A DNA stretch of 64,000 bases, from the NCBI RefSeq assembly GCF_029168945.1, contig NC_083604.1:41287686-41351685 (forward strand). Direction: 5' to 3'. This stretch comes from Cannabis sativa (taxonomy: Eukaryota; Streptophyta; Magnoliopsida; Rosales; Cannabaceae). Positions within the stretch are counted from its first letter, which is position 1. The number at the start of each line of letters is the position of its first letter. The position numbers were made by a program, and so were the translations under genes. Positions 23,776 through 36,281 of the stretch are shown one piece after another. The notes below the pieces were generated by a model. That model had not been told where the DNA came from, searched no databases, and was given only the letters and a program-made list of their open reading frames with translations.

Positions 23776-24912
23776 ATGTCCACCACCGAATCATCATCGC
23801 AGTCGGCTCCTGAATCGGCGGTGCTCATCCCCTCTCTCTCAGACGACGTCGCCTTGAACTGTCTGGCTCGAATCCCAAGGTGCCACCACCCAACCCTCTC
23901 CCTTGTCTCCAAAACCTTTCGTTCCCTCCTCTCTTCCCCACTCCTCTTCAACGCTCGCTCTCTCCTCAACTCCACCCAACACTTCCTCTACCTCACCCTT
24001 CGCTCTCACACCCTCCAAAATCCTTTCTCATGGCTCACTTTCTACAAACCACAGCACAATTCACTCCCAGACCACACCCATTTCCAGGCCCTCATCGTCC
24101 CTGTTCCCCCAATCCCCTCCCCATCGGTCGGCTCCGCCTACGCCACATTGGGTCCCAAGATCTACGTCCTCGGCGGCTCAGTCAACGACGTCCCCACCTC
24201 CCACGTGTGGGTCCTTGACTGCCGCTTCCACACGTGGGAGCCCGGCCCCAGCATGCGTGTGGGTCGGGAGTTCGCCGCCGCGGGTGTTGTCGACGGTAAG
24301 ATCTACGTGATGGGAGGTTGTGCGGTGGACTCTTCGGCCAGGTCAGCTCACTGGGCTGAGGTGTTCGATCCTGTCGTCGGGCGCTGGGAGGCCGTTCCGA
24401 GCCCGATTGAGGTCCGGGACAAGTGGATGCACGCGAGCGCCGTGGTGGGTGGGAGAATCTACGCTATGGCGGACCGAGGAGGGGTTGTGTACAGCCCGAT
24501 GAGGAAGGAATGGGAGGGAGTGGGCGTTGATTTGGACATGGGTTGGAGAGGGAGGGCTTGCGTTGTGGATGAGGTGTTGTATAGCTACGATTACCTGGGG
24601 AAGATTAAGGGGTTTGATTTTAGGAATGGGGAATGGAAAGAGCTCAAGGGGGTGGATAAAGAGTTGCCTAAGTTCTTATGTGGGGCAACAATGGCGAATG
24701 TGGGTGGTAGGCTGATTGTGCTGTGGGAAGAGAAGGTTGATAGGAATGAGAATAGGAACGTGAGAAGGAAAGATATTGATATATGGTGTGCTGAGATTGA
24801 AGTGAAGAAAAATGGGGATAGGGATCAGTACGGGAAGATTCATTGGTCAGAAAAGGTTCTTTCTGTCCCCTTTGGGTCGTCCATTGTCCATTGCACTGGG
24901 GTTTCCTTGTGA
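23776..24912 (+). CDS. SKIP6: F-box/kelch-repeat protein, SKIP6-like
   Basis: An intronless 378-residue protein. Residues about 18-62 form an F-box: IPSLSDDVALNCLARIP, then HHPTLSLVSKTFRSLL, the Skp1-binding signature. Residues about 116-255 hold kelch repeats, seen as KIYVLGG with a following W (VWVLDC...TWEPGPSM), KIYVMGG with RWEAV, and RIYAMADRGGVVYS. By family knowledge such proteins are substrate receptors of SCF ubiquitin ligases, with the F-box contacting an ASK/Skp1 subunit and the kelch propeller contacting the target. The wording of the F-box and the length are closest to Arabidopsis SKIP6 among those I know. The start is the first ATG and gives a normal short amino end. Codon use is GC-rich in the first half, unlike the flanking AT-rich DNA. 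It converges with the shikimate kinase gene downstream. The target protein is unknown. Confidence 0.9.
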   Translation: MSTTESSSQSAPESAVLIPSLSDDVALNCLARIPRCHHPTLSLVSKTFRSLLSSPLLFNARSLLNSTQHFLYLTLRSHTLQNPFSWLTFYKPQHNSLPDHTHFQALIVPVPPIPSPSVGSAYATLGPKIYVLGGSVNDVPTSHVWVLDCRFHTWEPGPSMRVGREFAAAGVVDGKIYVMGGCAVDSSARSAHWAEVFDPVVGRWEAVPSPIEVRDKWMHASAVVGGRIYAMADRGGVVYSPMRKEWEGVGVDLDMGWRGRACVVDEVLYSYDYLGKIKGFDFRNGEWKELKGVDKELPKFLCGATMANVGGRLIVLWEEKVDRNENRNVRRKDIDIWCAEIEVKKNGDRDQYGKIHWSEKVLSVPFGSSIVHCTGVSL

Positions 24913-25069
24913 TCAGGTATCAAGTTTTCTGTAATTTGATTGCACACAAGGATTTGGTAATAGCATGCTTGGATGAGAAAGCATGATACTGCGATATATA
25001 TTTGTCTCAGGAATATATGTATAGGTATTAGGTATGAATGGGTTGTATTAATAGGTAATACCCTTTGAT

Positions 25070-25091
25070 TATATATATATATATATATATA
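25070..25091. repeat. (AT)n microsatellite
   Basis: Eleven consecutive AT units, about 160 bp after the SKIP6-like stop codon, likely in or just past the 3' untranslated region. Confidence 0.9.
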
Positions 25092-27400
25092 AGAAGAAAT
25101 TAACTTAAGAGTGGAGATAGGCGTTTCTATTTGGATTTATTTGGGATGCAGTTACTCATATATGCATGATGGACAAACTTTGTTCGTTGTAAGTTTAGTT
25201 TGCATTTTTATGCCTTATGTAAGCACGAAGCTTCTCCTACAGGCTACAAGCCAACGTATTCAAGTGAGGAAGAAGTTTAATAAGCCCGTATATTTGTGTT
25301 GGAATTATATATTTATATATATGTATATATATAGATGGATCCTCATTGCAGAACTTTTTATTTTTATTCTTGTAAAGATTTGCTATCAAGACTTGAAAAT
25401 CTTCTCCTTTTTTTTTTTTTTTCCTTTGGATGAAAATCACAAATTTAGCCAGACATAACAAGTTCATGGAAAAACCAACATTCAGATCAAGTCGGATAAC
25501 TCGCTTTTCACAAGTCCTTGATTGCAAACAATGTGATGCAAAAATATTCTCCATGTAATTATTAGTTCTTTTTACCATTTGTATCTTGTATATAAGTAGG
25601 AGTTCAAAAATGTAAATATATCTTGGGATAACTTATTTGAATGTATCTTCTTGCTTCTTACAACAATGGCTTACCATCCATCTTAAATTTCGTATACTAC
25701 TTCATTATGAATTGGCTGCTATGCTCTAAGCTAAACATTGAAATTGTTTGGAAGTTTCATCTTACTATTCGATGGGGGATAAAACATGGACTGCCAGTAT
25801 TGCTTGAGCTGCACTATTGAGCTTATTAACTATGACTTAGATAATAAACTTGTCCTGAAGTGAGGTGAGATTCTAGATGAAGAAGCACGTACTCTTCTGT
25901 TGTCTGTTTTTCCATTTTTTTTAAATAAAACCTTTGAAAACACTGCATTTGGAAGTCAATTTTGTTGTGAATTTGGGCTAGTAGCAATTTGCTTCAGACG
26001 ATTTGCCCTTTTTCGATCCAAAAATATAGAATTCGGTAAACCAGTTAAACAACTATCGGATTCCGTTCCAATTTTATTAAAATTATTAAGTTAATTATTG
26101 CTAAAAACTTGAATATAAATATACTAAAATTGTAATTACTTTATAATACGATTTTTTGTTGAAGAGAGTTTGGAGTGTGGTAAAACCCTAGAGAACTGAT
26201 GAAGGAAGGTTTTTTAATAATGAAGATTGACTCACGAAATGCCTCATCCCATTATCTAAAGGCTAAACAGGAATTTTAAAGTTATTTTAATACCAACACT
26301 GAGAAAGTATGAATGAAATACTTGAAACTCAGCTAAGCTCATTTTCCATCTGAGTTCTAAAATTGATAAAAGCATCATTGAAATTGGTATACTTAACCTT
26401 CGTTGGGGGAACCTCCCGAGCTACTATAGTATTAACAAATCTTTAGTTCCCACAGTACTATCCTACATGGAAAAACTTCACAAAAACTTAAAGAAATAGG
26501 AGCGAGCGTCCAGTCAGTTGAGGTAGAAGTTCGAAGGGTTCTATGGGTTTTTTGTTTTCAACTTCATTTGCAATGGGTGATATAGTTATATGGTTAAATG
26601 TGTAGAGAATGGGTTTAGGGGGGCCATAGTTCGAGGTTGGTGTGGCTGTAAATGTTGGTGGCTCACTGGTGATTGTCAAATTGGTAGGTAACATATTAGA
26701 ATTTGAATCATTTGCTAAAGAAAATAAACAAGTCAATGGTGTTTAGAGAATCTTGCTCACTTCTCAAATTCAGTGGGGTACACTTGCAGGGGGTAATGGT
26801 AACTTATTCCCGAGTATACTCTTTATTTTTTTGTCTGTTTTTTCACGAGTATAATTGCTCGGATTTTGCCTAATGTGAAATGGTAATGGGGTTTTGCCTA
26901 TTTTGGGACCTCTATAGATTGTTGAAAGTAAATTAATTTTTGCAGGAGATAATGGTAACTTGGGGTAGGTGATTTACACCTTTTGGAAACTAGAGGTATG
27001 ATGGAGGGGTTTTGCCTATTTTGACAATTGAGTTTGAAAACTGAGAAAATATGGCTAAGAGTTAGATTAAAATTACCTTGTAGTTTTCTATCCAAGCTTT
27101 ATGGGATGCACTGATAATATTTGTAGGGGAGAAGGATGTTAATGGGGAATATTTGGTGTCATTAGATCTTGTGTGTGTAATGGAAAGAAATGAATTGGAA
27201 GGATGCCTAACTAATGAATTGCCCTTGTGTACTAATTTGAAAGCAGATGTTCGTTCTCAATCCACCAAGATGTCAAATATTCTAACTGCATTGGAAGAAA
27301 ATCAGAAGAGCATGATATGATTTTTTTTATTGCTTTTAAATAAATGTTCATTTATAGTTGATTAATAACATGCTCATACATTAATGAATAACATGTCACA
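25092..27400. other. Intergenic region between the host genes
   Basis: No supported gene. A loose local duplication is visible at 26780-27080: GGTTTTGCCTATTTTG occurs near 26889 and 27008, and TAATGGTAACTT near 26795 and 26949. The short minus-strand frames at 26488-27095 have no recognisable domain. Confidence 0.4.
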
Positions 27401-28257
27401 CATAGAAATCTCCCACAATTATATTATCATGCATCTCATAGTAGAAACATGATATATTAGGATTGTCCTATGTGTTTATATGTTTACCGTTTTTTTTAAA
27501 CTGAAAAACATCTAAACTCGCTAGATTAATTTAGAATTAACTTGGTAATTAAAATTAACTTAACTTGGTAATTTAAAATTAACTTATTAATTTAAAATAG
27601 TTTTAAAAATTATAATAGAAAATTTATTTATAATTTAAGACTTTTATTATAAATAAATCTATCATAATTATTAAAATGATTAATTTGTATTATGGGAATT
27701 AATTAAATAAACATATTAACCTAAAATAGTGAGTGGGAGAAGGAGTACAAGTAAATGTAACCTACGAGTTTCATTATTGGTCAACACCCAAGAAGTATAA
27801 AACTGGCCTAGAGACGGCTTTGTATTCATCCCCTAAGGAAGGTATGCGTTTATATTATTGTTCAAAGTTGATCTTTTGACTAAGATAAGAAGTGATGTAT
27901 CTTAGTGAAATACCAACCCTAAGGCAGTACTACTAAGTTAAGTCATGGAATATAAAATAATGGGTTACACTCACAAAGCGTAACTAAGATTTCATGTGGC
28001 TAGTTGTTAACTTGACCGAAAAAGGGTACTTTAAGTTTCAAAATAATGAAGATGAGAATTGTCTCATAGATTCAATGAAATTGACTTGATACCGACCCTA
28101 AGGCAGCGATCAATTGTCAAAGAATTTTATCGTGGAACAACTTAAATAATATTTAATGTATTTTAATTGTATGCGCTCATGCATCACATTTACAGTCATT
28201 CTGAAATGATATTTATTATTCAAGTATAATCATAATGTCACTTTATTTATTTCAGTC
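27401..28257 (+). other. Probable leader of a decayed Copia-type element
   Basis: AT-rich sequence precedes a gag remnant. The motif ACCCTAAGGCAG occurs twice, near 27917 and 28096, echoing the paired motif upstream of gag in family X. No LTR or primer site is recognisable. Confidence 0.4.
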
Positions 28258-28760
28258 ATGTCTACTATGTCAAATCCCCTTACTGTTTTACTAGTACTTA
28301 AAAAACTAAATGGTAAAAACTTTTTGAAATGGAAATCTAATTTGAATTCGATGCTGATTTGTGAGAACTACAAATTTATTCTAACTAAGGAATATCTTGG
28401 GAAGCCCGTTGCCAATGGTCCAAAAATATTTTGGGACAGCTATGATACTTGGATTCAATCCAAATGTATCATGTTGGTTAGCATGGATGATATTCTGCCT
28501 AAGATGTATGAAGAAATGGAGAATGTATCTCAAATAATGAATTCTCTGTAGGTCATGTTTGGGCAGCAGTCTAATAAAACAAGATATAATGCTACTCGTA
28601 GCTACATAAATTGTAAAATGAAGAAGGGTGTCCCATTAGAATTCATGTACTGCACATGATTGAGCTAATACATAAAGCAGAGACACACAAGACTATCATT
28701 GACGAAAAGACTCAAGTAAGTATGATCCTTCAGTCACTATCTCCTTGCTTCAATTGAGGA
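28258..28760 (+). pseudogene. Copia gag fragment
   Basis: A 97-codon frame starting MSTMSNPLTVLLVLKKLNGK resembles the X gag at 54537 (MSNPMLSLLTENKLNGSN), including the KLNG-NF-KW pattern of the plant Copia gag amino end. After the stop at 28549 homology continues with disruptions: MFGQQSNKTRYNATRSYINCKM corresponds to FGMASIQSRFDATKKFINARM in X. It then fades near 28760. No zinc knuckle or pol follows. It is a dead insertion between the two host genes. Confidence 0.72.
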
Positions 28761-29731
28761 CACCATGAACGAAGAGCTCAGATTAGAAAGAAAGAGAAAA
28801 ATTAGAGTGACTCTATCTAATACCATGTGAGATACATGTGGATCTCATTGATTAAGAATCTCTTACCACAGGTTATATATAAACTATAGTTTGAAGCAAA
28901 TTATTACAAATCTCATGTGTACAATAACCAATACAAATGCACAACCAACTTCTACAGCAGAAAACTATCTCTCTTGACATTTATTACGTTTAGTTTATCT
29001 ATCATATCCACTTGTATGTCTAATGGTCTAGTCTAGAGCTTCAGAAAGAATTTCCCCATTCACCATTTGAGATCTAGTCAATTAGTAGTTCGGATATACC
29101 ATGTTCTAAACTACTTGCACTACAATATTAAACCAAATTAAGTACACATTGTAAAAAAACTCCAAGCTGAAATTTCAATGTCACGTGTGACTTCTTCCAC
29201 TTGTGTTCAATTAAATTATGCCTGAACTTTTTGTACACAAAACAAAGTCAATCAAATTTCGCATAGTAGTGTTCTTGTTGTTCACATTCTTAGGGTTATC
29301 TATATTCAACAATTTTTGAGTGCCTCCAACTTTTTACATTCATTCATGAGTTCCAGCTATAAGCATCTTCTACTTGGCTTTGAACAAAACCAGAGCACCA
29401 ATTGATACAGCAGTTGTTTGCCTAAAGTGATACCTTAGTTAGGGAGAAACAAAATTAATCCCAAAATTAAGACATTAGTAAAATCACATTCAGTTCGTTA
29501 CAGAAAAACATTTATACAAAACAGTACCTTCACACACAGTTGATATCTTACAATAATTTATTTTATGTGACGGACACCATAGATACAGTTTACATGAATA
29601 CAATAAGCTATGTTCCCTCACAAAAATTGTTAACATAGCTATGCTTTACACTAAACGAAACTAAGAAGAGCAATAACAAAGAAAAAGAAAATAACACAAA
29701 TACAATGCCACGCATGTCAAAACTAGATGAC
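28761..29731. other. Intergenic region and probable 3' untranslated region of shikimate kinase
   Basis: AT-rich DNA without a coding frame. The part nearest 29732 should include the 3' untranslated region of the minus-strand gene, but no cleavage site can be fixed from sequence alone. Confidence 0.4.
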
Positions 29732-32700
29732 TCATAATTCATTATGACCTTCCTTTTCCTTCAAAAAGACTTCAATTTGTTCGAGTGCCTGGCAAATATT
29801 AAAGAAAGCAAATTTAGAAGGCACAGATCATTCCACAAAAGATATCTTATTTTTTTCATTCGCAAAGGATAAAGAGAATGAACAAACGCAACAAATAAAA
29901 CAACTCAGGAATGAGAAAGAGACCTCAATTGCAATAACAGTGGGTGTGAGATTAGATACATCTCTTTCACCTAATTTGGCTGCAATATCTGTGCAATAGA
30001 AAAACTAGTTATTAGCACATTAAAATGTTAGAACATCATTCTAATGCAGTAATACCAAGGTAAATCCAATACTCCATTCTGACATTTCAATTTTTTTATA
30101 CTAATTAATTAAACTTTTTACTTTTGTGGATCTTTCTAGTATAAAAATACCAGTAAGAATGGCAAGCATATGAAAAAGCAAACCCTTAAATGACTTACTT
30201 TCCAAAGAAACTCTTGCATTGGCATTTGCATATGATTCACCCCTCAGTTCAAAAAGACTAGACAAGCGCATGAAAGTCTGAAAGGACACCGAATTCGAAG
30301 TCGTGAGAAAACTATTTTGCGTGGCCAATTATGATCCCTAGCATTTCATGCAATTCCTAATTCTTCAGAGGAACATGAAGGAAGAAAAAAAATCCTTCTT
30401 AACTGTACCTTGGAGTAAATATCGCCTGATTCATTAGGCAGAAGGGGACGTGAACCAGTTCCAACAGCAGAAATTCTTTGAGCCAATGCGTCCAAAGGCA
30501 CATCCAGCCAAACAGTAATACCTTTCTGCATATATTTCCTGATACACCAAAATAATAATGAGTTAATTTATTACTCAGTAAGATGAGTAACTGAGATCAA
30601 CTACACTAACAAAAGAGGAAAATAAATTTCTACAACATACCAGTTGATATTACGAACAACTGCACCTCCACCAGTAGAAACAACAACACAGCGCATTAAT
30701 GAGAGCTGACGCAGTACTTCCGTCTATAAGCAAGTAAAATTAAAAATCATGGACACATAATACACATCTCTGAATTCAAAAGTAAATTTGGGTGGTGACT
30801 AATTTTGTCAACAAAAATTATTATTGTGCTTCGACAAAAATTAATCAATCTAGTAGTCAATAGGCAAATGAAAGTTTTTAAGATAAACAGCCAAATAGAA
30901 TAAAGCACACATCAATTTTATCACAATAATCTACATTTATGGGCACATAAAATGGTTATTACCAGGAATTTATTACTCTAAAATCAAAAAAGTCCATGAA
31001 GAACTTGTAGAAAATACATTACAAACTTAAGAATTATATCTGAAGAGTAAATGGAAACAGTTTGCAACTAACTAACCTCCTTATCTCTGAAGAAGCCCTC
31101 TCCATGGAGCTTAAAAATTTCGGCCACCGAAATTCCATCAGCTTCCTGCTCTATCAAAGTGTCGCTGGGGCATTAAGAAAGACAACAGAAACAGAACATT
31201 CAGCATAAAGTAATATGTACTGGATGTTAGACAAAAGCAGTAGAAAAGAAATATGCAAACATGCAAAGACAAGTTCAACCAAATTTCACAATTGAATCTC
31301 AGAAATTCAATGGGCAAAAAATTTCTAAGATTTCTCAAGGTCATAGTCTCACAAATACCACGCTAGCTTTTCTGAAGAAATTTTATTAGCAGTTCAATGC
31401 AATTAAAATTTGTTGCTCAAACACTGATTAAGCTTTAAAATGAACCTTAGGAGTAAAGATATATATAGCAAACAAGTAAAAATTGAAAATCTAATGATCT
31501 AATTGGAATGTGATGATTTTGCAGTGATAAGCTTACTAAGGTCAAAATACAAACCAATCGGAAAATGAATATCCAAGCGCTTGTGACAAAATCTTTCCTA
31601 CAGTTGTTTTCCCAGAGCCCATCATTCCTACATTTGACAAATCACAATTTTTATCAAACAACAATGACTACTAAATAACCTTCTCGGAGAGAAAAAATTG
31701 AGAGAAACTCACCGACTAAATATATACAGCGCCCCTCTAAATATGGCTTAATCTTTTCTGACTTAACCTGCAATAGTTTCAATTACACTTAAGTAAGCCA
31801 AATCAAATGCCAAATGTCATTTGTCAAAAGCTGTTTATGATGAGAAACAAAACATCTACCTCTTCTTCTTTAAATAAAATTTTAATAAATAAATAAACAA
31901 AATAGTGAACTTATGTTATAGAACAAAATAACAAAAGTATATCCTTCAATATAAATTACTAAAAGAAACAAAAGTGGTCGCATCGACAGTTTCCATGACC
32001 CAAATAAACTAAATAGGGTACCTTTAAAAGTAGAGATTCATCAAATGGAGCCTGATTGTTTCCAGATTCCACAACTGAACCTATAACAAGCAAGATTCAA
32101 GCATTAATTCAATAAAGTTATACACATTATTTAAGAAGTAATATCTTTGCGTGGATGTGTGGTAGGGTATAATAGCATTTACTTAACAAACACTATCTGC
32201 AAAATTATCATTATCAAATGATTTGGAAACTATTCTCAAATAGATTATCACTCCACTAAATCTTCTTTAAGCGGCCAGTTAGGTAATCTAAAGGAATACA
32301 AATTGGTTGGGAGGACAATTTCGTGTTGAAGAAGCTGCTTCCTTAACCAGAAGGTAAACACATGGAGAGGACACCCAAGTAGCCTCAGAAAAATTACTGA
32401 CAAAACAAGTAACAGAAAGAGGAAGGAGAGAGTGGGAAGATTATAAAATATTACTTGCAAAACAGATGGTCTCAAACACAAAGGAGACCCAACTTAACAA
32501 TAAGAAGGGTCGGGTGGTAAATCCCCCTAATTTCACGGATTCCTAAAAGCTTATTTAAACCTATTAGCCTTTTCCAGTATGAAGTCTCAAGTATGACTAT
32601 TAACTACGCCTAATTATTCAATATGATAATATTATATTCAGAAATAAACAACCAATCTACATCAGGTGTTGAAAGGAGCTGTTTATGACAAAAACAAGAC

Positions 32701-33267
32701 ACTGCATAGGTTGCAGAATGACGATAAGGATAGACAATCTCCATTATGACAGGTTGACCCCACAGTTGACGAAACTATGTTCATGTTTGCTAAACCTAGT
32801 GGATTGTAACAAGAACAAAAATAAGAAAAGTATTTTTCTTATTCATATTCTTTACATGCTATTCCCTATAACAGCACCGTGAAAATAAAAATTCAAATCA
32901 TTATTTCACGCAATTCGAACGATTTGGTTTGGAAGCATCCAAAATAAGTATATGTAGAAAATAAATTAGGGAAAACAAAACTGAAATCAAATCTGTCACA
33001 AATTAAAGGATTTCATAGCCAACAGAGAGAAAGAATGACTTGTAAACTACCTGGAACGCTCTTGTAAGAGCATGAAACTTCCATATCCACATTTCTACGC
33101 CGATTCGAAGCTCCGTTAGCCGGAAATCGAGCTGAAACAAGCACCGGAAACCTTTTCCGGTCCTTCAGCGTCTGAGAAACAGGGAACGACCTGCCTGGTC
33201 TATTCGTAACCTTGTCGGAGTAAATCCAGTTGGTAAATTGTACCGTTTGTGGTACTAGAGCCTCCAT
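29732..33267 (-). CDS. SK1: Shikimate kinase, chloroplastic (10 exons)
   Basis: Phosphorylates shikimate at the 3-hydroxyl with ATP in the plastid, on the path to chorismate and aromatic amino acids. Exons on the minus strand: 33267-33051, 32080-32022, 31767-31713, 31627-31555, 31164-31077, 30723-30641, 30538-30409, 30277-30199, 29988-29924, 29788-29732. They total 906 nt, stay in frame, and each junction has GT-AG; the protein is 301 residues. Residues 1 to about 90 are Ser/Arg-rich and fit a plastid transit peptide. Key motifs: Walker [10 protein letters not shown] (111-119), substrate Asp in SDCDT (133-137), Arg in FFRDKE (159-164), STGGGAVV (180-187), lid GSRPLL (220-225), YANANARV (251-258). 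The last two coding exons end EGHNEL. No inactivating change is seen. I chose ATG 33267; the codon two upstream of it is GTG. Whether this is the orthologue of SK1 or SK2 is inferred from the SKIP6 neighbour. Confidence 0.94.
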
Positions 33268-33535
33268 TCTCACCTTAATCGGAAAAATACTTGCAATAAT
33301 TTACAGCCAAATCCTGTTTTTCGCCTTCCTTCTCTTTATTCTAGTAAAAAAGAAGATAGCCTTTATATGTAGATACTAAGATAAATTTTATGGGTTCAAA
33401 AGATTCAGAATAACAGAACTTTCTTTCAGATTCTGAGAAACATGCAAGCATTAACCAAAGAAAAAGAATTGAAATGACAAAAATCTAAATTCCAGATTAC
33501 GTTTACTAATACAAAATTTGTGTGGAGAAACATAC

Positions 33536-33625
33536 CTCAGAATGAGAGGAGGATAGAAAGAGAACAATAAAGAAAATGTAATTGTTTTTTTTTTTGTTTT
33601 TTGAAGGAAAGACTATAAATTTATG
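33536..33625 (-). promoter_or_regulatory. Possible core promoter and untranslated first exon of shikimate kinase
   Basis: On the minus strand a TATA-like CCATAAATTTATAG (33612-33625) is followed by a short purine/pyrimidine-rich stretch and a donor CTGAG|GTATG at 33536/33535. An acceptor-like TTGCAAG lies just upstream of the ATG, near 33292. This suggests an intron of about 240 bp in the 5' untranslated region. Transcript data are needed to confirm it. Confidence 0.35.
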
Positions 33626-33639
33626 GTCTTCTCTTAAGT

Positions 33640-34289
33640 ATTTATAAATCTAATATAGTACACTTATGCTTCTATTGTACTGTTGTGCTTCGTAATGCGA
33701 TTGTGATTACTGATTAGGTGAAATATTATAGTTGAAACAATAATTATTGCTGAGTGATGATACGTGAACAAACAAAATACACACAAGTAAAAAAAAATTA
33801 ATTAATCATATAATAATAAAATAAATAAATAAATAAACGTGATGAATGGTATTGGAATTTAAAAATATAATAATAAAAAAAAAAGTAGTAAATGGTGGTG
33901 GGGAAACAAATCCACCAACTACCGAGTGTCCAATTGGATTGGTAGGTAGAGTTTATGGTGGCTGGAGTAGATGTTATGGGTCAGAGGTTTTTTCGTCATT
34001 TTAAATATAAACTTTGAATTGAATATCCAAAAAGTTTTCCTCATTTAATTGGAATAAATTAATGAATAATAAAATTGTTTGGAAATAAAATCTATATATC
34101 TATGTATGTGTATTGGTATGCTAAATTTTATGCTAAATATATTTAATTAATGTAAGTAATATTGTTAATAATTAAAAGTAAAAATTTTTTCATATATAAC
34201 TATATTTAGGTCAGAATTTATTTTTTTATTATCATATAACCAAATAAACAAAATTAGGAAAACTAAAGTTTTTTTTTCAAAAATACGAC
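33640..34289. other. Intergenic AT-rich region
   Basis: No gene or bounded element recognised. It contains A-rich runs and short ATA repeats. Confidence 0.4.
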
Positions 34290-35889
34290 ACGGAGACTTC
34301 TTCTTCTCCAAAAGAACTTCTCCTTCTTGCAGAGCAAAATAGTGAGTTTCTCTCCATCGTCAACAACGCTTATTAAGGGGTGGAGATCTGGAATCATCAA
34401 CCACAGATGATGTAGAAACTATTTTGCGATCTCCATGAACGCCGGCGAAGAACTTTGGGCTGATCTCCATTAACGCCGGCAAGAAGTTTTGCTTAGATGT
34501 TCTACCATGGCAACGAGATCACTGTAGGGAGATATCCATGAAGCCAATGAGAAAGAATCAACAATCTAGGGGGAGATCTAGTGGAATCAACGAATATCAT
34601 GCGATTGAGAGGTCTTCTTGAATTTTTATACCCACACGTTTTGGGTTTTCTTTCAAAAAGAAGATCTAATTTTTATGTAGTTTTGGAAAAAAAAAATTGA
34701 TGTTGTTTAGTGTATTTTTTTCAATTATTTTGTTAATTATTTGTTGTTGTTTGGTTGATTTACATATATTTTCAGTATTTTTATAATTTTCGAAAATCTG
34801 GAAGGAAACTACTACATTGAATTTCTGGAAAATATAATAAGAACAATGAGTATGTGTTAAAATTTTAATACAAAAATATGTTGCTTTCACGTTGTTTTTA
34901 AGTTTCATTTACGTTGTTTTTTTACCATTCTAAAAATAAAAGTAAAATGTACAAGCGACAGAATAACAACACAAATATAACAATGAATGTGACAGGAAGA
35001 TATTGCAAATATGAAGAAAATTTACAAATACTCGTGCAATAACAACACCACTAATTGATTTTGAGTTGTTTTGTGTGTTTGCTATAATTATTTGTTCATC
35101 AATTGATATTATTCTGGTTGAAAATAACAAAAATAAAAACTACACAATATCTGCAAAAGAATAATTAAATTATTTTCATGTTATTGTGAAGTTTCTTTGT
35201 TTTTGCAACATCTTATTTCAACTTGAAAATATTATATAATATCAAGTTGTTTTCATGTTGTTGTAAAGTTTGTTATGAATTGTTCATACACTACACTAGT
35301 TGTTTAACAATTAAAAGAATATGGTTTTACATGTTAAAACAAAAATTTATCTTTATCTCTTACATCCAAACATGAAAAATAATAAGAGAACATTATGTTG
35401 ATTTTGAATCAAGTATGGGTATTGATAGAAAGAGATTGTAAATATGAAAAAAAAAAATTACTTATATTTAGTTGTAACATTGTTTGTTGTTTTACGGTTG
35501 TTTTAAAGTTGTAAACACGTTGTTTAATTTCATTATTTTTTGAACATGTTACTTTCACGTTGTTTGTACACTTTTAATTTCAGTTGTTAAAATTTGTAGA
35601 TTTCTTATATTATCAGTTGTTTTTATGATTTTTTATATCGTTATTAAATAGTTGTTAATAGTTAAAAACAATTACTATCAACTATTGTCTTTTTTTTCAA
35701 AAAAAAAAAATATAATTATACAAATACTTGATGTATAAATTAAAAATATAATAATTGTTGTTTCTTAATGTAGTAAAAGATATAAACAATTAAAAAGAAA
35801 TTATAATATTCAATATCTCGTACAAGATATATATAAAGTTAACTAGAGAAAATTTAAAAAAAAATATATAAAAGTAAAGTTTCTTAAAA

Positions 35890-36281
35890 AAAAAAATGTC
35901 GCTCTTCAGCATATACAACCAAAACGAAACACACTTCTCAATCGTTAATTCATGCACAGTAACTCCAACCTTCTTGAAAGACTTTGGAACATTTTCTTGT
36001 ACACTTTTGATGTATGCCACTAACTTCATTCTGATCAATTTTGAAGTTTATCATCACTAAAAATCAAGTCTTGTAGCAAGTAAAACAACATCAAAACAAC
36101 ATTAAACAAACTATAAAACAACTTGCTACTATAAAATATATATATTTTTTTCAAATGAATGAACTATAGCCAGAGAACATTTCAAACAATACAAATAAAA
36201 AAAAAACAAATTATAAACCTTGACAATATTTTTCTTTGGAAGCTTCAACTTATCAACAACATCAGATGTCTTATCACCCAC
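35890..36281 (-). pseudogene. Two exon-like pieces of an unidentified gene
   Basis: On the minus strand 36281-36219 is a 63-nt open segment bounded by TTTTCAG and GTTTAT. It encodes VGDKTSDVVDKLKLPKKN followed by IVK. Downstream, about 36050-35890 encodes VAYIKSVQENVPKSFKK then VGVTVHELTIEKCVSFW, with a likely frameshift near its start. The amino-acid composition is gene-like and unlike the surrounding simple sequence. I do not recognise the family. These may be captured host exons inside the inverted-symmetry region. Confidence 0.4.

Noticed and set aside
23880..24715. Alternate-frame ORFs of 60-135 codons inside the SKIP6-like gene
   Set aside because: GC-rich shadows of the real frame, without domain signals.
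31138..31344. 68-codon minus-strand frame
   Set aside because: It is intron 4 of shikimate kinase running into exon 5.
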